Shown here piece after piece: positions 12,054 through 27,000 of a stretch of DNA of 64,000 bases. Where the stretch lies: positions 276,171-340,170 of the forward strand of contig NMRA01000122.1 in the NCBI GenBank assembly GCA_002633005.1, written 5' to 3'. Position 1 is the stretch's first letter; every line of letters begins with the position of its first letter. The notes beneath the pieces were generated by a model. That model worked only from the letters and a program-made list of their open reading frames with translations, ran no database searches and had not been told where the DNA came from. A program made the translations under genes and the position numbers. This DNA comes from Phoronis australis (taxonomy: Eukaryota > Phoronida > Phoronidae).

Positions 12054-15000
12054 TGACTGTATACTTAAAACATACTTTGTAAAATTCAGTGTTCACATGA
12101 AGTTTGGAATGTGATTACATGGTATAAATCTCCCTGGAATGCAACATGTAATGAAGCTGATAAGTCACAGTCATGAAGTCGAGCGCATTACAGTAACGTA
12201 ACTTGCATTTTCAGTGCAAGCAATACATTCACACTACATTTGCTTCCTTGATTCATTCCAGTCTTAAGCTGACTTGATAAACGGTGTGTGAAGGCTTAAC
12301 TATTCCCTGACAAAACCATTCTGCAAATCTGAATAATCATTTAAGGGGAAAACAAAATGTTCAGGTTTTACCTTTACTCCAAAACTCTTGGAGACGCTTT
12401 CAGCACCAAATGCTGTTGCACTGGTCTGGAGTGACAATAGTCCAGTTGTTAGCTGCCCAGCAAAGGTTTGCATCTGCAGTCACTTCTATTCAGTGAAACA
12501 CAATGACCACCACAGACTGTTTAACAGTGAGTCGGTCATCGTGTATGCTCAGTAGGCATCACACAAAGGCAAGACCCAAGTCTTCTGCACGGCTGTTTAC
12601 ATTACCTAACTTTTGTTGCATGCTTAGCCAATGAGCATTACAAATATCTCGTTTAATATAAACTCCCAACGACAAGAGTTTCCAGATATGAACCTAGTCT
12701 ATCCTTAATTGCTCCTACAGTTTATTGTTTGGTATCACAATTCACATGCCAATTATCAACCACTCTTTATTTCACCCAGCGTTTGTGTGACCGAGAAGCT
12801 ATTGCTAGCGTGGTCATTGATCTGCTCCAAACAGAATGAACTAGCAGATGATTGCTCATGATCTCGAGGGTTGATGGCATTGGCACTTTTGTATAAATCT
12901 ATTGACAACGTACAAGGTTCCATGAAAAGGGTAGACATCCTACTGCATCAGTGTAACAATACTTGAGATTAAAAAAACGAAAATTTGTGCTCACATCAAG
13001 GGTAACACCCGAACCGTTGGTACAATCACATGCATTTTAGATGCCTGAGATGAAGTAAACAAATTACAGGGGTATGTTTCTTGGAGTTCACTATGCCTTG
13101 TATGCATGAAATACACTTCAGAAGCGTACCTAGGTATTTCATGCAACAAGTAAAGTGTAAGATAAAGGTCAAAACCAAAATCTAATTCCATGATGTTGCA
13201 GCCACACAGGTAAGTTTCTGAGATCAAAGGGAATATTAAACAACACAAAGCCATAAGACTCACTAACTAACAATGACCGGTCGTAACGGATCACTCGCCA
13301 AACTAACCAATCAAACACCTGACCAAAACGGATCATGCGCGCAACAGATGCGTTTATGTGGTCACATTAAAAGTGATGCACAGATTTTTGAAATAACAGT
13401 AAAAGCAAATAATTTCTAATTGTCTCGGAAAAGAGTATACCAAATGTAAAACAGTGATATCAAAAAGGTGCCTCTAACAACACATCCCACAGCAATAAAT
13501 AGTTCCATCTAGAACAATACGCACCGACTGTTTATAGACAAGCCAATGATTTTCACATGGTTTCCTCTCAGCAACTAGTATATATATATATGTATCTTGC
13601 CTTAAGCCAATATTTGTGACTCCACGCCAGTGCTTGTGGCTCCAGCACTTGGCATCAGTGTCTGTGTGGAGCAGTAATTTGCATCTACTATACAATACCT
13701 TACCAATGTTCACACTGACACGCACACAGCTATACTGCACACAGCTATACAGCACACAACTAAACATCCTTCTTAAACACCTGCACTGTTTAACGCAACA
13801 ACTACAGTTACATTCTTGCTCCGAGGCAGGACTGAATCACGACTGTGCTCTGAATGTACAGAGCACCACCTTGCATACAATGGAATGTACGATACCCTGC
13901 AACATATTGCTTATACTCCCTGTTGCATAAGATAGTAAAACACGTCTTTTGGGCTTCACCATCACAAGTGCATAGTTCACATTGTATTATTTTGGGATTT
14001 TTCAAGAGATATAAGTGGCACTCAATTTGCAAAGATAACAAGCAGTTACCACATGCAGTGTAAGTAAATAGCAGAGTGTATTTAAATGATAAATTGACAT
14101 GACTTAATTTCAAAAATGACTGGCAGCCAACAGTGAGAATTGCCCATTTTTAATGAAATCACAAAAATAACATATTTTGTTTTACAGTTCTGGTCACAAG
14201 TTAATAAATTTGAGAAGTCTGTCTCGTCCAACAATAATCCTAAAATGCATTTTTCAGTCGTAAAGCCCGAGTATGTCCCTATAAATAGTCCTGGTTTTGG
14301 AATACTGGACATTCCCTGCTTGTGTTGACTATGAACATCAAGAGTAGAATGCGTTGGGTCACGTGCTTACAGGGGAGATGGATTGTGTGTTCTTCAGGTA
14401 AGTGGCTGCCTGTGCATCACATTCAACACAAGAGGTGCATTCTGTTGAGGCGAGAATCATGCCAAAAAGCAAGATCACGCAAGACTATGCAAAATCATGT
14501 GAGTGAAAGGCGGAGCTTCCTTGCATGCTCTAGCAAAATGGTGGCCACCGAAGAAATTGGCCAGTGACGTTGCAACTTTAAATTATTGGATAGAATTCAC
14601 TGTTTGTGATCCAAAAGCAAAGATTTGTTGTTGCTTTGCGAGTGCTTTGGATCTTGAACACAGCCCCATATGCTCGCACTGACTCTTTGACAAAGATTTC
14701 CAATTGCACAATGGCCTTGGTTTAAGAATCCAAGTGGTAATGTGACAACCACGCTTGTATCAGGTCAATGTGCACTTATGATGGTGAGCGCCACACATAG
14801 GCTCCAAAATACATTGATTAATACACTTAACTTCCTAATCAATATAAGAGACCTCTCATGAGAGAGCTGATGAAAGACAGGCTTGTTCATAACGCCAGCG
14901 CAAACTCTAAAAAAAAATTGATCTGAAAATTTTGTATCATACATCTACAAGCTTGCACCTTCTGTCTTTTGTAAAACATTTTTCAAATTATACTTTACAT

Positions 15001-15072
15001 GATTGATGACTTTACCCATGACAACACAACAAGGTTACACGATACACAGAGATTCATTTGGCAAAGTTATAG
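12030..15072 (-). other. MAPK15: MAPK15 3' UTR and convergent intergenic region
   Basis: Downstream of the MAPK15 stop on the minus strand there is no further exon. Minus-strand AATAAA signals (TTTATT on +) lie at 12030-12035 and 12048-12053, which would give a 3' UTR of about 3 kb. Several minus-strand ORFs here (for example 13474-13767 and 13808-14113) show no family resemblance. The region between these signals and UHRF1 is the boundary of a tail-to-tail gene pair. Confidence 0.4.
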
Positions 15073-18000
15073 TCACCACTTAGACTTTAGCGAGTTCAGT
15101 CCAGTCTGTGTTATCGTGCCATGTGACTGCGTGTAGCTACCAAATGAAGCTTTTGGTGCACCAGAGGACGGATTGTTGCGTGCATTGTCATACTGTTTCC
15201 TGCCGAACGATGGCTTTGAGTGTTCTTTGGCAGAGGACGGCCGAACTGCTGGAGTCTGATAATAAAAAGAAGTGAACATGACCTCTGGTAGACAAACATA
15301 GTTCAATGCATAGTCATAACAGGGTCTGGGTACAAATTCTGTAGTTAGGATGTTGAAATTGGGCTGCAATGCAAAGAGTAAAGACTAATTCTTAATATCT
15401 GACCCCATGTCTCAAGTTAAAATAAAAATATCACAACGACTGGTGTTGATCAGTTGTTTAACCATGGCTCAGTTCATAAGACTTCCATAATGTCTCACAG
15501 TAAACAATTTCAATCTAACCCAAATGACCAGGCTTTCCACATGAAGTAAACCCTTACATCATATAGTCTTTTACACAACCCTGTCATAAACTTTAGGAAA
15601 GGTATTTGATGGACAAAGCTATTTCTATGCTCTGCAACAGCAAATGTTGGTGAAATTTGTAAACAGTACACATTGAGAGCCCATGTGCATCTTCACTGTC
15701 CTGCAGAAGACTTGTCAAACATGGAAGGTTTAATGTGACTTTGATAACAACACTCAGACCAAAATGTTGCAAACCAGTGTACAGAGGATATAACTAACTA
15801 ACTACAGCTCACAAATTACCTTAGAACTTGCCTGCTTGCAAGGAAAATCAAGAGAAATGTCACATAGTAAACAAATAACAGATTGCAATTGAAATTTCAG
15901 CAAAATTTTAATTTCTATCATTTAATTAGTGTATATTTATCACTACCTCTTATATATAGTGCACTTATTCTACACTAGATTAGAATGTATCTGAAAGTTG
16001 CAAAAAGAAATAATTGAAGACGCAATAAAAAGGTCTGACTTTAGGAAAACAAAAATTGGTCCACGACATTATGCGTAACTGTACAATTTCAGTGAAAAAG
16101 ATCTTTTTTAAATAAGCAGTCATGAAATGTTCAAGGTCTTGAAACTGACAATGAAAAACATTGTGTGGCAAGTTGCAGTCAATATGAAATACAATGTCTG
16201 AGGTAAGATAAATCCCTCTTAAGAAACATTGTAAATACAGGGACTCTGCAGTTTACTTTGACAGAGCGTGAGAGCCACAAACAATTAGGAAAGCTTTGTT
16301 GGCATTAACTGGATGGTCTTTTTGCTCAATTGCCATCAAAACCTCAGATCTGGCGACCAACTGATTTATTGTCCACAAAGACAAGATATCACCAGCCAGC
16401 CAAACCGTGACAGCAATGTAGCATCTCTTTGCATTACTGACAGGTCAACAGGTCAACTACAGTCACATTTGTTGTGTAGTGTGCTCCTGTTTCCTCAAGA
16501 CCTCTAATTAATATATTTGAAATTCACACTTGTTATCAATACAGAACTTTTTTGCTCCAGGCAGGAGTCAGACAATGTTCCTCATTCCTACAAGTACTAA
16601 GAATACACTAAAAGCAATGAAGTGTGCATACCAATCTGGAGCTGCTCAGTCCAAAACCCTGGTCCCTCGTCACCTGTGGGTTACCCGCTTGTTTCGTCAC
16701 AGACGATGTACGACCATGTCGGCTAGCTACAGGCGCGGAGGTTTGACGGCGGGCGGGGGACGCACTCTGTGAGAAGCAAAAGGTTCCTGTGAAATTCTTT
16801 GTTCGGAGCAACCCCAATCGACAGAGGTGTGAGAATGAGACTAGGTTTTAAGCATAAATATCCAACTGAACCTTAGTTAAACTAATGCTATTTGTACTAG
16901 TTTCAACATAGTACCATTTTTGAACGGATGCAGAAAGAAATTATCTCAAGTTTCAACTATCTTATCAAACTTTCCTTGTCCAGCAAGTTTGAAATGTTTG
17001 TATTATATGAAACCTATCATCTACAAATCTGGCTTATGATTTGGACCACTTATGACTACGAAATTAGTTGCAACTTATTCCTTAATCAGTTCTTAACAAG
17101 ATACAGAATAGCTTCTAATTTGACCAACTTCATAATAATAAATGCTCTACATCTAAAGATTTTGCCGTGAAAGAAGGTGGACTTTAGCTGCTGCAATAAA
17201 ATGCAGTGTACATGTGACTTTGTATGTGGATTGTTCTCCCATTGTATTTTCTGGGTCAATTTCACAACTCATCAAAAATGATTTCTGACAAAATGCCTTT
17301 TTAAATCCCAAATACAGCAACTGGAGACTCGACATTCACAAGGTAGCACAAGTGAATATAGCTCCCTGCTTTATTATATCTGAATACCTTGAGGTCAAAA
17401 CACAGTTCACCAGCATGGAGGCACTTGCTGGCACAAGGCTCCAGTGAATGCCAGGTAGCACTGGTTGTTAAAGCAGTCCACCTAGTTCATTTCCAGTCAC
17501 CCATTAAAAAATTCAGCTGACCTTGACCTTGTAGACGACCCGTCCTACCTGGCTTGTGTCCATGTTCTCATAACTCCTCTGTTTCTGGAGGGGTCGAGGC
17601 TTGCCATTTATTTCCCTCCGTGGAGGCGCGTGTGTGGTGCGACCAAACGCGACCCCTGTTGGTAGCAAGGCAAACTGATGAACCAACAAAACAGAAATAA
17701 CTCAGACAGTAGAGAATATGCATGTTCACACGCTTACATTTCACAAGTGTCGTTAACTCTATTTCACCCAAAATGTAATTTTAGTGTAATGCATAGCATA
17801 ACAGTCGAACTTCTTATCGAAAGAGATACCAGTGACAAACTGTACAATAAATAAATTTGGTTACTGAAGTGGACAGTTAAGGCAAAGAATTAACAATAAA
17901 CTAGTATGCAAGAAAAACAAGACACTCATAAATATGTAGCATCACAGCAGTACATTTATCAGTCAGAAAACTTTACATAGCAAACGAGGTCGTCTCATTG

Positions 18001-21000
18001 AAAAATTACGTTCCTGAAAACCACTAATTGTTAGAATAAGTGAATCAGGTACTTTTCAGGACAAAACACAATACAATTTAATAACAAGGTATAGAATGTG
18101 CCACACCCACCATAGTTGACTGTCTGTTTATTGGCAGGTGACATGCCGTTCTCTTTAGCGTTGTTGTTATTGACAGGTGCCGGCTCTGCGGGGGGTGGAG
18201 CCATGGCTTCATCCTCCTCCCTACGCCTCCGTCTTCTGTCCGCCTTCTTTTCCATGATCATCTACAAAAAAAATTAACTTCTCAAACTCCATCACGGGAT
18301 TACTTCAGTTTTAAGGCACATTCTACAATACAAAGCCAACAGCCAACAGGTGTCAGTGACTATTAAACCTTAGAAAAAGTTCACCAACTTATCTTACCAT
18401 GCACTAACAAACACTTCCATTGTGTCCATTTTTCTGTTTCCTGCAACCCTTAAATAACGAAATACTCCGAATGTGCAGCCTTGTCTACTATTACTTATCA
18501 TTTGTTTCCATGTCTCTAAAAAACAGGAGACAGTATTACTATTATTATGTATTACCTCATATAATTTGTTCCTGTATTCTGCCACACTAAGCTGCAGGTC
18601 ATCGCTGATAGGTGGCACTATGCTATGATCTAGTGCCATTTCCTCTTCTGGATTATGAAACCTGCAATGACGAATGATTAAGCTACTAAAATAAAAAGTT
18701 CAAATATCAGAAATTCTATTGCCATTTACCACACACTTTGCATGCAAGGCAGTGTTGCACTACATTGAATATAACCTTCAAAAATGTTTAAATATGGCAA
18801 AGCATACCTTATTAAAATCTAATAGTCATTCTAAACACATACTAAAAGCAGCAACATAGCTAGACATTTGTAACAAGTAGGCCTGCACTCAAACTCTTTC
18901 ACTCAGAGTCAGTTGTACTTTATTTTAATTTATGTCATAATTTATGCATCATTAGCACTGAATTGAAACTGAAAGCATAGTTTGATCATAAGCAGGTAGC
19001 TTTAGAAAACCTTACTGGCACTACAATGTTCATCTCCTCTAAGTTACACAATGGTCACTCATAATGTTATTTCGGTGTTCCCCTGAAGCTGCCTTTTTGC
19101 ACCACTTGATGATAGTAAGGTAAAGAGATGCCGATTGAGTTTATGGTCCCCTACCTCGGACACAATTAAAGCTGTAAAAATCAAACTAGGGGAATGAAAA
19201 CCGTTCTTTTCATTTCATGATTATTTTGTCGTATTTTCCACTGAGTGTTTCCCACCACAGACCAGCTTCATGTCTTCAATAAACATTGAGCATCAGTAGT
19301 GCATCTGTTAGTATGATGGGTTCTCACAGACCCCAACAGAGATGGCCTTAAAAAGTTTGGAAGGTGGGTGCACTTGACCCTAATGTCTGGATGTGTAGAG
19401 TGAACACTGCATGTTGTCCAGGAAAATGCGCCAGAAAATCCTACAGGACAATTCAATATCAGGCTTCAGCAAGGGTTGTCTCACCTTGCCACATAGGGAT
19501 GTCTGAGTGCCTGTTCAGCAGTTAGTCGTTTGTCAGGATTGAAGTGTAGTAGTTGCTTCATTAAATCTAAGGCGTCGGGAGGGGCATCCGGAACTAGATC
19601 TTCCATTGGCTTACGTGGTCTGTAAACGAAACAGTCTAGGTAAGAACAGGTTCATCATGCAAAGAAATAATTTCAAATATAAAAAATGGTGTTTCTATGT
19701 TATGCTGCATTGTTTGCTAATTATCACAAACACCCATTGGCAGTTCAAAATAACCTCAAAATCTGTTTGGTTAAGGTGTATATTAATAAATTAGTAAAAA
19801 GAATTCAAAGAATTATTCTGCAACTCACAGCTTAAAACTCATAAGAGAAGCCAGACTAAGGGTTATGCTCAAATTATAATAAATAAAACCGATTGTAATC
19901 AGATGCTGTCACCGTGGCAACATACAATCATAATGATAAACCTATGATCATGAAAAGCTTGGCTGCCCCAACATAGTACTTGATCCCATGGTAACACTGA
20001 ATCTAGGCAGGTGCTTTACCAACTTGGCCCCCGACACATGAATATTCTTTTAGAAATTAAAATGCACAGTATTTTATCATAATGTGAATACGATTAGAAG
20101 TGCTGTCATTGATTGACTTAAACTAAAAATTTTGAAAAACTTGAAATTCAATTATCATGGTTAAAACTCATGCAATAGAGTGGATCTTCTGCCTAAATTG
20201 CAGAGTTACACGAGTTGGATATCCAAGACGGGACAACTGTTTTCCTCAAAATTGTCAAAAACAAAACTTGGCATGTAATGTAGTTGGAGGATCAGGTCAC
20301 ACACTAGAAATCACACTGCAAAGACATACCAAGAGTGAGTGAATGACTATACAGCACTCAGTACTATACAGTAAACTGTGACAAACACCGAGATAACTAG
20401 ACACTGTGTACATCTAGTGGTTGATACACACACTGCAACAACAGCGATAAGAAACACAGTCTGTGTCACACGCCCTTATTACACAACAGCTAACCAATCT
20501 GGATAACGTGTTAGGGTGTCCATTTTTGTTATTGTTTTTAATCCGAGTCTAGCTTATCTTGCACTAGCAGACATCACTACTCTGCGCGCTACAAAGCAGT
20601 AACACTGTGGACCATTTTTGATTGAACACTGGTTGTTAGCAATGGTTATGCTATGATGAACATTGGCACTCTTGATGCACCACTTCAAGCATGGAGAGAT
20701 CCTGATCTTATTAACAGTGCACTTAGATTAAACTGTTTGATGTAAAATTCATATCACGTAGAAAAATGTAGTGGGACACTGTCTTGTAGTTGATATGTTC
20801 CAGGAGGGTTTCTGACACTTTGGTTAGTCAGTTGTGCTCCCTGCTTTTGACCAACAATAACAGTCAAAAATGTCTTTTCGAGAAAGGAAGCAACCTGACA
20901 CCTAGTGTCGAAACATTTGTGTGTGTTTGGTTAAGAGATGGTAGAGATACATTAGAGCACCAGCATGTACCATGTTCATGCTTCAAAAGATATCTCTGCT

Positions 21001-24000
21001 TGATTTTTCCAGTAACTTAAGGTATATGGCATTGGTCAATAATAATTTGGCAGTATCAAGAATGAAATGAAATACTGAAACCCTTTGTAGACCATGTTCT
21101 AGTGTTAAAAACATCAATTTCCATACTTAAAGATTTTGCTCTTCCAACGCAACATCATTTTGTGCTTATCCTTTGTTTGAATTGAAATTGTAATAATAAA
21201 TCCCCTAGAATTCCTTTGACGGCAATACTGCTTTAGCGACTGAATCTAATCGGCATGACAAGCAACTTAATGGGTACGGAGTGAATTGATAATGAACCCT
21301 CAGTCTGGAAATCATTTCTAATCTAAGAAAAAACAATATGAGACTGATTACGCAATGGTAAGTGGCCTACATCAAATGTTTATCAAACGAGGGCACCAGT
21401 TTACTATCCAATCAACTTGTGTTTCTCATCAAAGACTAATGTCAAGAACAAGTGCCTGTGTCTATATTTTACAATGCACACAAACCACGAACACACATTC
21501 TAAGAAATTGTAAATAATGATATGAGAGAATAGATGTTAACAGGGTCACCAAAGCAAAATAAAGATGGCCAAGACAAGACAGAAACACGGTAAAAATATT
21601 GAAAACAATAAATACGTGTGTCCACTTGACTCTCTACAAAGGGAAAAGAAATAAACTAAATGTGTTTAAATATTCATTAAAGAAAATAAGAAAATCAAGA
21701 GTCTATCATCTTGTCAAATAATACAATAAACTTTCCTCAATTTAAAACCTAACAGAGTAGAAAAATGAAATTTTAAGTAGATAATTTGCTAAATCAAACA
21801 ATGTTACAAGTGCTATGCGCCGCATTGAAACGTGCCCACAACTGCACCGCAAATGCTAAGTTTCAGGAGGCATTTGTTAACATCTCCCTAATATAAACCT
21901 AGAAGCTAAATTTCCTAAGAATCCATCCGTTAACCCTAAAGATACAGAGGCCAATGAAAAAAATAGAATTGCCACTAGGAGGCACAGCAGAGCCATATGA
22001 AAGAAGTTGTCATCTGTTGCCACGCTCTTAGGAATACACTTGGCTAATTTCACAAAGATCCTACAAGGAGGTTTAGGAGATACAGCTGCGCACACAAAAA
22101 AATGACACTACTGAGTGCCACAATAGTCAGACTGAAAATTAAAAATATGTTGTTATCTCTTCAATATAAACCCATTTGCAAAATTTCATGAAAATTTGTC
22201 AAGGAACTTTGAAGATACAATGGTAAACATAAAGAAACTGAAATTATCCCTAGGGGGCACAGTGGTAGTCAGATCCATCAGGAAGTCGCTGACATTCATT
22301 GTCATATTCGATGCAAAACACTTTCTAAATTTCACAAAGATCTTCTAAGCAGTTAAGGAGATACAGCCACAGACGCAAATGGTCATTAGGAGGTGCCATC
22401 TGAAAATCAATGTCAGACATTGTCTTCTTGGCAGGAACACATCTGCCAGTTTTCATAACTATCCTTTAAGCTGTTTTGAAGCTAGAAAGGCGGACACAAC
22501 AATGGACTCAAAAATGATAAAACTGGCCACCAGGTGGTGCATAATACATCCAATCTATCTGAAAATTGGAACTGGATGTCATTTCCTTAAATAGAAAGCC
22601 ATCCATCAAATTTCATGAAAATCCATCAAGGAACTCCAAAGATATAAAAACAAATTAACATAGTAAAATACAAGAGCAACACGGGGCATTGAAATATGGC
22701 CATGACAGCACCGCAAACGGTAGGCTTCTGGGAGTGTTTATAAAAATGGACATCAGTTAGCAGAGAATACATCAAACTTGCCCAAAGATGGGAAGGCATC
22801 GTCATCTCTCTAATAGAAAACTATTGGCTAAATTTCATGAAAAACCGTCAAGGAACTCCAAAGGTACAGAAGCAAAATGTGAAAAAATTGTCATAAGGTC
22901 AAATCCCAAAAATGGAAAGGTGGTGTGGTCTTCACAACAGAAACTTATTTGTCAAACTTCATCTCCTTAAGGTTATGCAGGACCCTCGAAAGCCAAATTT
23001 GGCAAACTACGGAACATCACATCTCATAAATGGCTGATCAGATTCATATGAAACTTTCAGATACCATGCTTTATGCTGTTAGGATTTTTTTAAATTTTCC
23101 ACTTTTGCAAGAGAGCTATCAAAAAACAGAAATTTTAATGCAAAAGCTTATGAAATGATAACGAAATTACAAATTAGAATTAGTAACAGTGTTTATGAGA
23201 TTTTATATTGAACGCTTATATCAAACAAAATGTGACCCAATTAATGGCAGATTGGTATACATTCAAAAATTAAATTTTACAGGCTTTCTATTTTCAGAAA
23301 ATAGATACTTTTACTGAGTCAAAATCTATAGTTTTGTAGATATCTGACGAAATACGCCGACAAGTAAATAAAGTCCTACATAATCTTAACAGAATCCTCA
23401 AAAACAATTGGTGACCAATTTCATGACTATAACTAGTCTACATCAAAGGTTGGTTTTCATGATGGAAGGTGGGTTTATGAACCGTTTAAACAACTGCATC
23501 ATACTGTGGTACATACTTAAGTGTGGTGCTTACTTAAGTGTGTTACTTACTTTAGTGTGTTACTTACTTAAGTGTATTACTTACTTAAGTGTGTTACTTA
23601 CTTAAGTGTGTTACTTACTTAAGTGTGTTGCTTACTTAAGTGTGTTACTTACTTAAGTGTGTTACTTACTTAAGTGTGTTACTTACTTAAGTGTGTTACT
23701 TACTTAAGTGCTGTCTTCTCTAATACTGATTGTCCGTAGGAGGAGTTTATACTTTCGATGTCTACAAGAGGAACAATTATTCTATAAGATGGGAGTTGAA
23801 CATAACAGGTCAGTCATGAGCAAGTATTAGTAAACAATATGGATATCATCGACATAACGAGTACATGCTATTACCAGGGCTTGGAATGACCAATGGCGAA
23901 AAACGCGGAAATTTTTACGGCCCGAAACATGCGCAGCCAGACTTGAAAAAGTCGGTGTGGACCTTTTGTCGACCAAAATCGAAGGACTAAAAAAATTTTA

Positions 24001-27000
24001 AAAAACCGTACCACCTCCGGAAGCGTGCGTCTGTGTCTGTCTTAGCTCGTCTGCCACTCCCACCTCCAAGCATTTTTTGGCTGCAGAGTCGTAGTATTTG
24101 TCATTGCGGTTTACAATCACACGAGCCGCCATTGAGGAAATCCACCATGCTATCCCAGATGCCCCGGCAATGTTGACAATTTACGTTCCTCCGAAACATA
24201 AAGAGCAACTTCCGCTTTTCGAGGTGAAAGTCGTCGGCAACGCGGCGGTAAGAAAGACATTTGCCGCGGAGATTTTATATCAAATCCGATTTTTTTACGC
24301 GGAAATATAATCAGTCTTTCCCGCCCCTTTTACATTTGTTGTTGGTTTACCTCATGCCCTATTATGGGTTCTTCTATACTTAGCATTTTTTCCCATACTT
24401 TATATAGGTTTACTTTTGCCGGGGCATCCTTTTGCTGTTGCTTATCTGTATGTTGTTTGTACATGTCACCGTTTTTGTTTCCTTATACCTATATCGACAG
24501 CATGCTTTTGGTAGGTTGATATGTCCCTTATGTATATTCCTTAAATTTTATCTATTCATGTTAGCTTTATATCCCACTGGGTTTCAATTACTATGGTTTC
24601 GCCACCTTGTTTTGTCGCTCCATGATTTTATTTTTATTGTATCATGCTACCTGGCTGTACTACTCCATGTTTGCATTTCCTTTTANNNNNNNNNNNNNNN
24701 NNNNNNNNNNNNNNNNNNNNNNNNNNNNNNNNNNNNNNNNNNNNNNNNNNNNNNNNNNNNNNNNNNNNNNNNNNNNNNNNNNNNNNNNNNNNNNNNNNNN
24801 NNNNNNNNNNNNNNNNNNNNNNNNNNNNNNNNNNNNNNNNNNNNNNNNNNNNNNNNNNNNNNNNNNNNNNNNNNNNNNNNNNNNNNNNNNNNNNNNNNNN
24901 NNNNNNNNNNTCACACTGCCATACACTGGAGTACACCTCACACTGCCATACACTGGAGTACACCTCACACTGCCATACACTGGAGTACACCTCACACTGC
25001 CATACACTGGAGTATACCTCACACTGCCATACACTGGAGTCCACCTCACACTGCCATACACTGGGGGCCACCTCACACTTTCACATGCTGGGGTCCACCT
25101 CATACTTCCATAAACTGGAGTCCACCTCATACTTTCATACACCGGCGTACACCTTACAGTTTCATTCACTGGCGTACACCTTCCAAAATTTTTGGGATCT
25201 ATTTTATTTTTGTGGTAGTACAAGAAAATAGCCCAGAAATCGTAACACTAGCACAGAAATACCTACAATGTATGAAGCAAATCTGAACATGCTTTCAACA
25301 ATGAAAAATACTGGAAACTAACCAAGGAACAAATTAGTTATAGTTCTGCCACCTTGAGGTGATGCACCCATAAATCTCCCTTAGCATGACTGTCCTCACC
25401 TTAATTGCAACAAATGAGGCAAAAACACAACAGCCTCAGTTGAACACTGTAAAAGCCCAAAATGATACATCACATGCAGCAAGGCAACCTGGTCATTCTT
25501 GTTACTTTTATGCATTTAAAATTTTATTAGACCACAATTTTGAAAAAAAAATCAAGACAATATTTAAGTAGCTTCAACAACAGAACATCATCACAAAATC
25601 AAATGGCCACGTATCACATACGGTAAAAACTGTGTGTTAGTTTCAGCGGTCATCCAACTCCCACCTACCTGTGTGAGGCAAGTAATATTTCTGGGGCCCT
25701 GTACCACCGTGTGGCCACATACTCTGTCAGGTTGGGATCCCCACCTTCATCCATTGTGATCTGTGACAAGGAGCGGGCCAGGCCAAAGTCACACATCTTG
25801 ACAAAACATTCACCATCTAGTAGGACATTGGACGGCTGTCGACAGGAAGGAAAAGGAAAATTGGTCAAAAATAGGTCAAATATTGAGTACAAAAATGTAT
25901 TGATAAGAGTCCCAGGTCTATTCTCCATACTCGAAACTAGATTTTAAAATTGACCAATTGCAAGGCATGCTTGAAACAGACTTCAAATCTGTAGTCTAAT
26001 AAGGCAAGACCATTGGCATGTTTCAAGTCAGAGACTGAGTTGAACCTCAGTTCAGAGAATAGACAGTGAGTCATAGAGACTGTTTCATTAAAAATCTGAA
26101 GTGCTTGTTTAACTTTGTGGAGTATGTAGAAATTGTACAGACCCTGTGCTTGTAGTTGGTGAACACATTAGCAAGCATCTTTACAAAGCATAAGGCAATG
26201 TTATTAGAAACAAGCTGAATGGTAATTGTTTTGTCCAACCCAATAGAAAGGAGAGATTTTGTAGTCGTGTCAAATTTTTCAATCAGAACGTTGTCTGATC
26301 AGATGTCCTTTTAAAGCCCACTCTAGTAAAAAATGTGAGAATTTGTTTTCCACAATTGGACTTCTTTGCACTGTTTGTTTTCTATCACATTGCAACATGA
26401 AGTATATAATTATTTTAGCAAAGTAATCACACAGAAAAAAAAATCCAAAAGATGGCGCTTGTGTTGAAGACCTTGCCAACATGAAGTGCCTCTCTAACTT
26501 ACCGTATTGTACTACTTATTACACATATTGCTAGTTCTTGGATACTTAGACAGGCAGGTTTGAGATGGCGAAAACTAATATTGAACTGACTTGCAACATA
26601 AAGGCAACTGTTATAATCCGGATGTATGCTAACCAAACAATGGACAGAGATGTAAAGTTAAAAAAAAACAACCCAGCTTATTAATTGCACAAAGTACACA
26701 AGGGTACATTCAGTAATGCATGACCATGTGCTGTGAAGACTTATGCCAGATCACACTAAATAAAAAATACCAGCCTTACTGAACGTACATTGGACAAAGA
26801 ATATGAACTTAGACTGCGTCAACTATCTTCAAAATGCAACGTCGCAAGTAGTCAACTCAACTTATTCAGGATGGTTGAAATTCCAGTGCCCGGTTGCATG
26901 AAACAGTCCAAACAGGGACTCAACTAAGGTCCCTAAATCTTTTTCGTAGTTGTTTTGTTCTTTAGGTGCAATACTTTTCTATAATTTAATCTTTATTATG

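Larger units (their letters stand above)
19620..25668 (-). other. MAPK15: Large repeat-filled MAPK15 intron(s), with the missing kinase exon(s)
   Basis: Between the exons at 25835-25669 and 19619-19485 I found no minus-strand match to the expected VDMWS...GC...PLFPG segment. The interval holds Helentron-like repeats (21804-22990), a 17-bp minisatellite (23511-23712), a 430-bp GC-richer patch (23880-24310), the N gap and a 27-bp minisatellite. A missing exon set of about 190 bp would fit in the N run. Confidence 0.7.

Noticed and set aside
24432-25286. Long ORFs on both strands reading HTAIHWSTP-type repeats
   Set aside because: They run through the N gap and a 27-bp minisatellite; a unit divisible by three keeps every frame open. 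No splice or family support.
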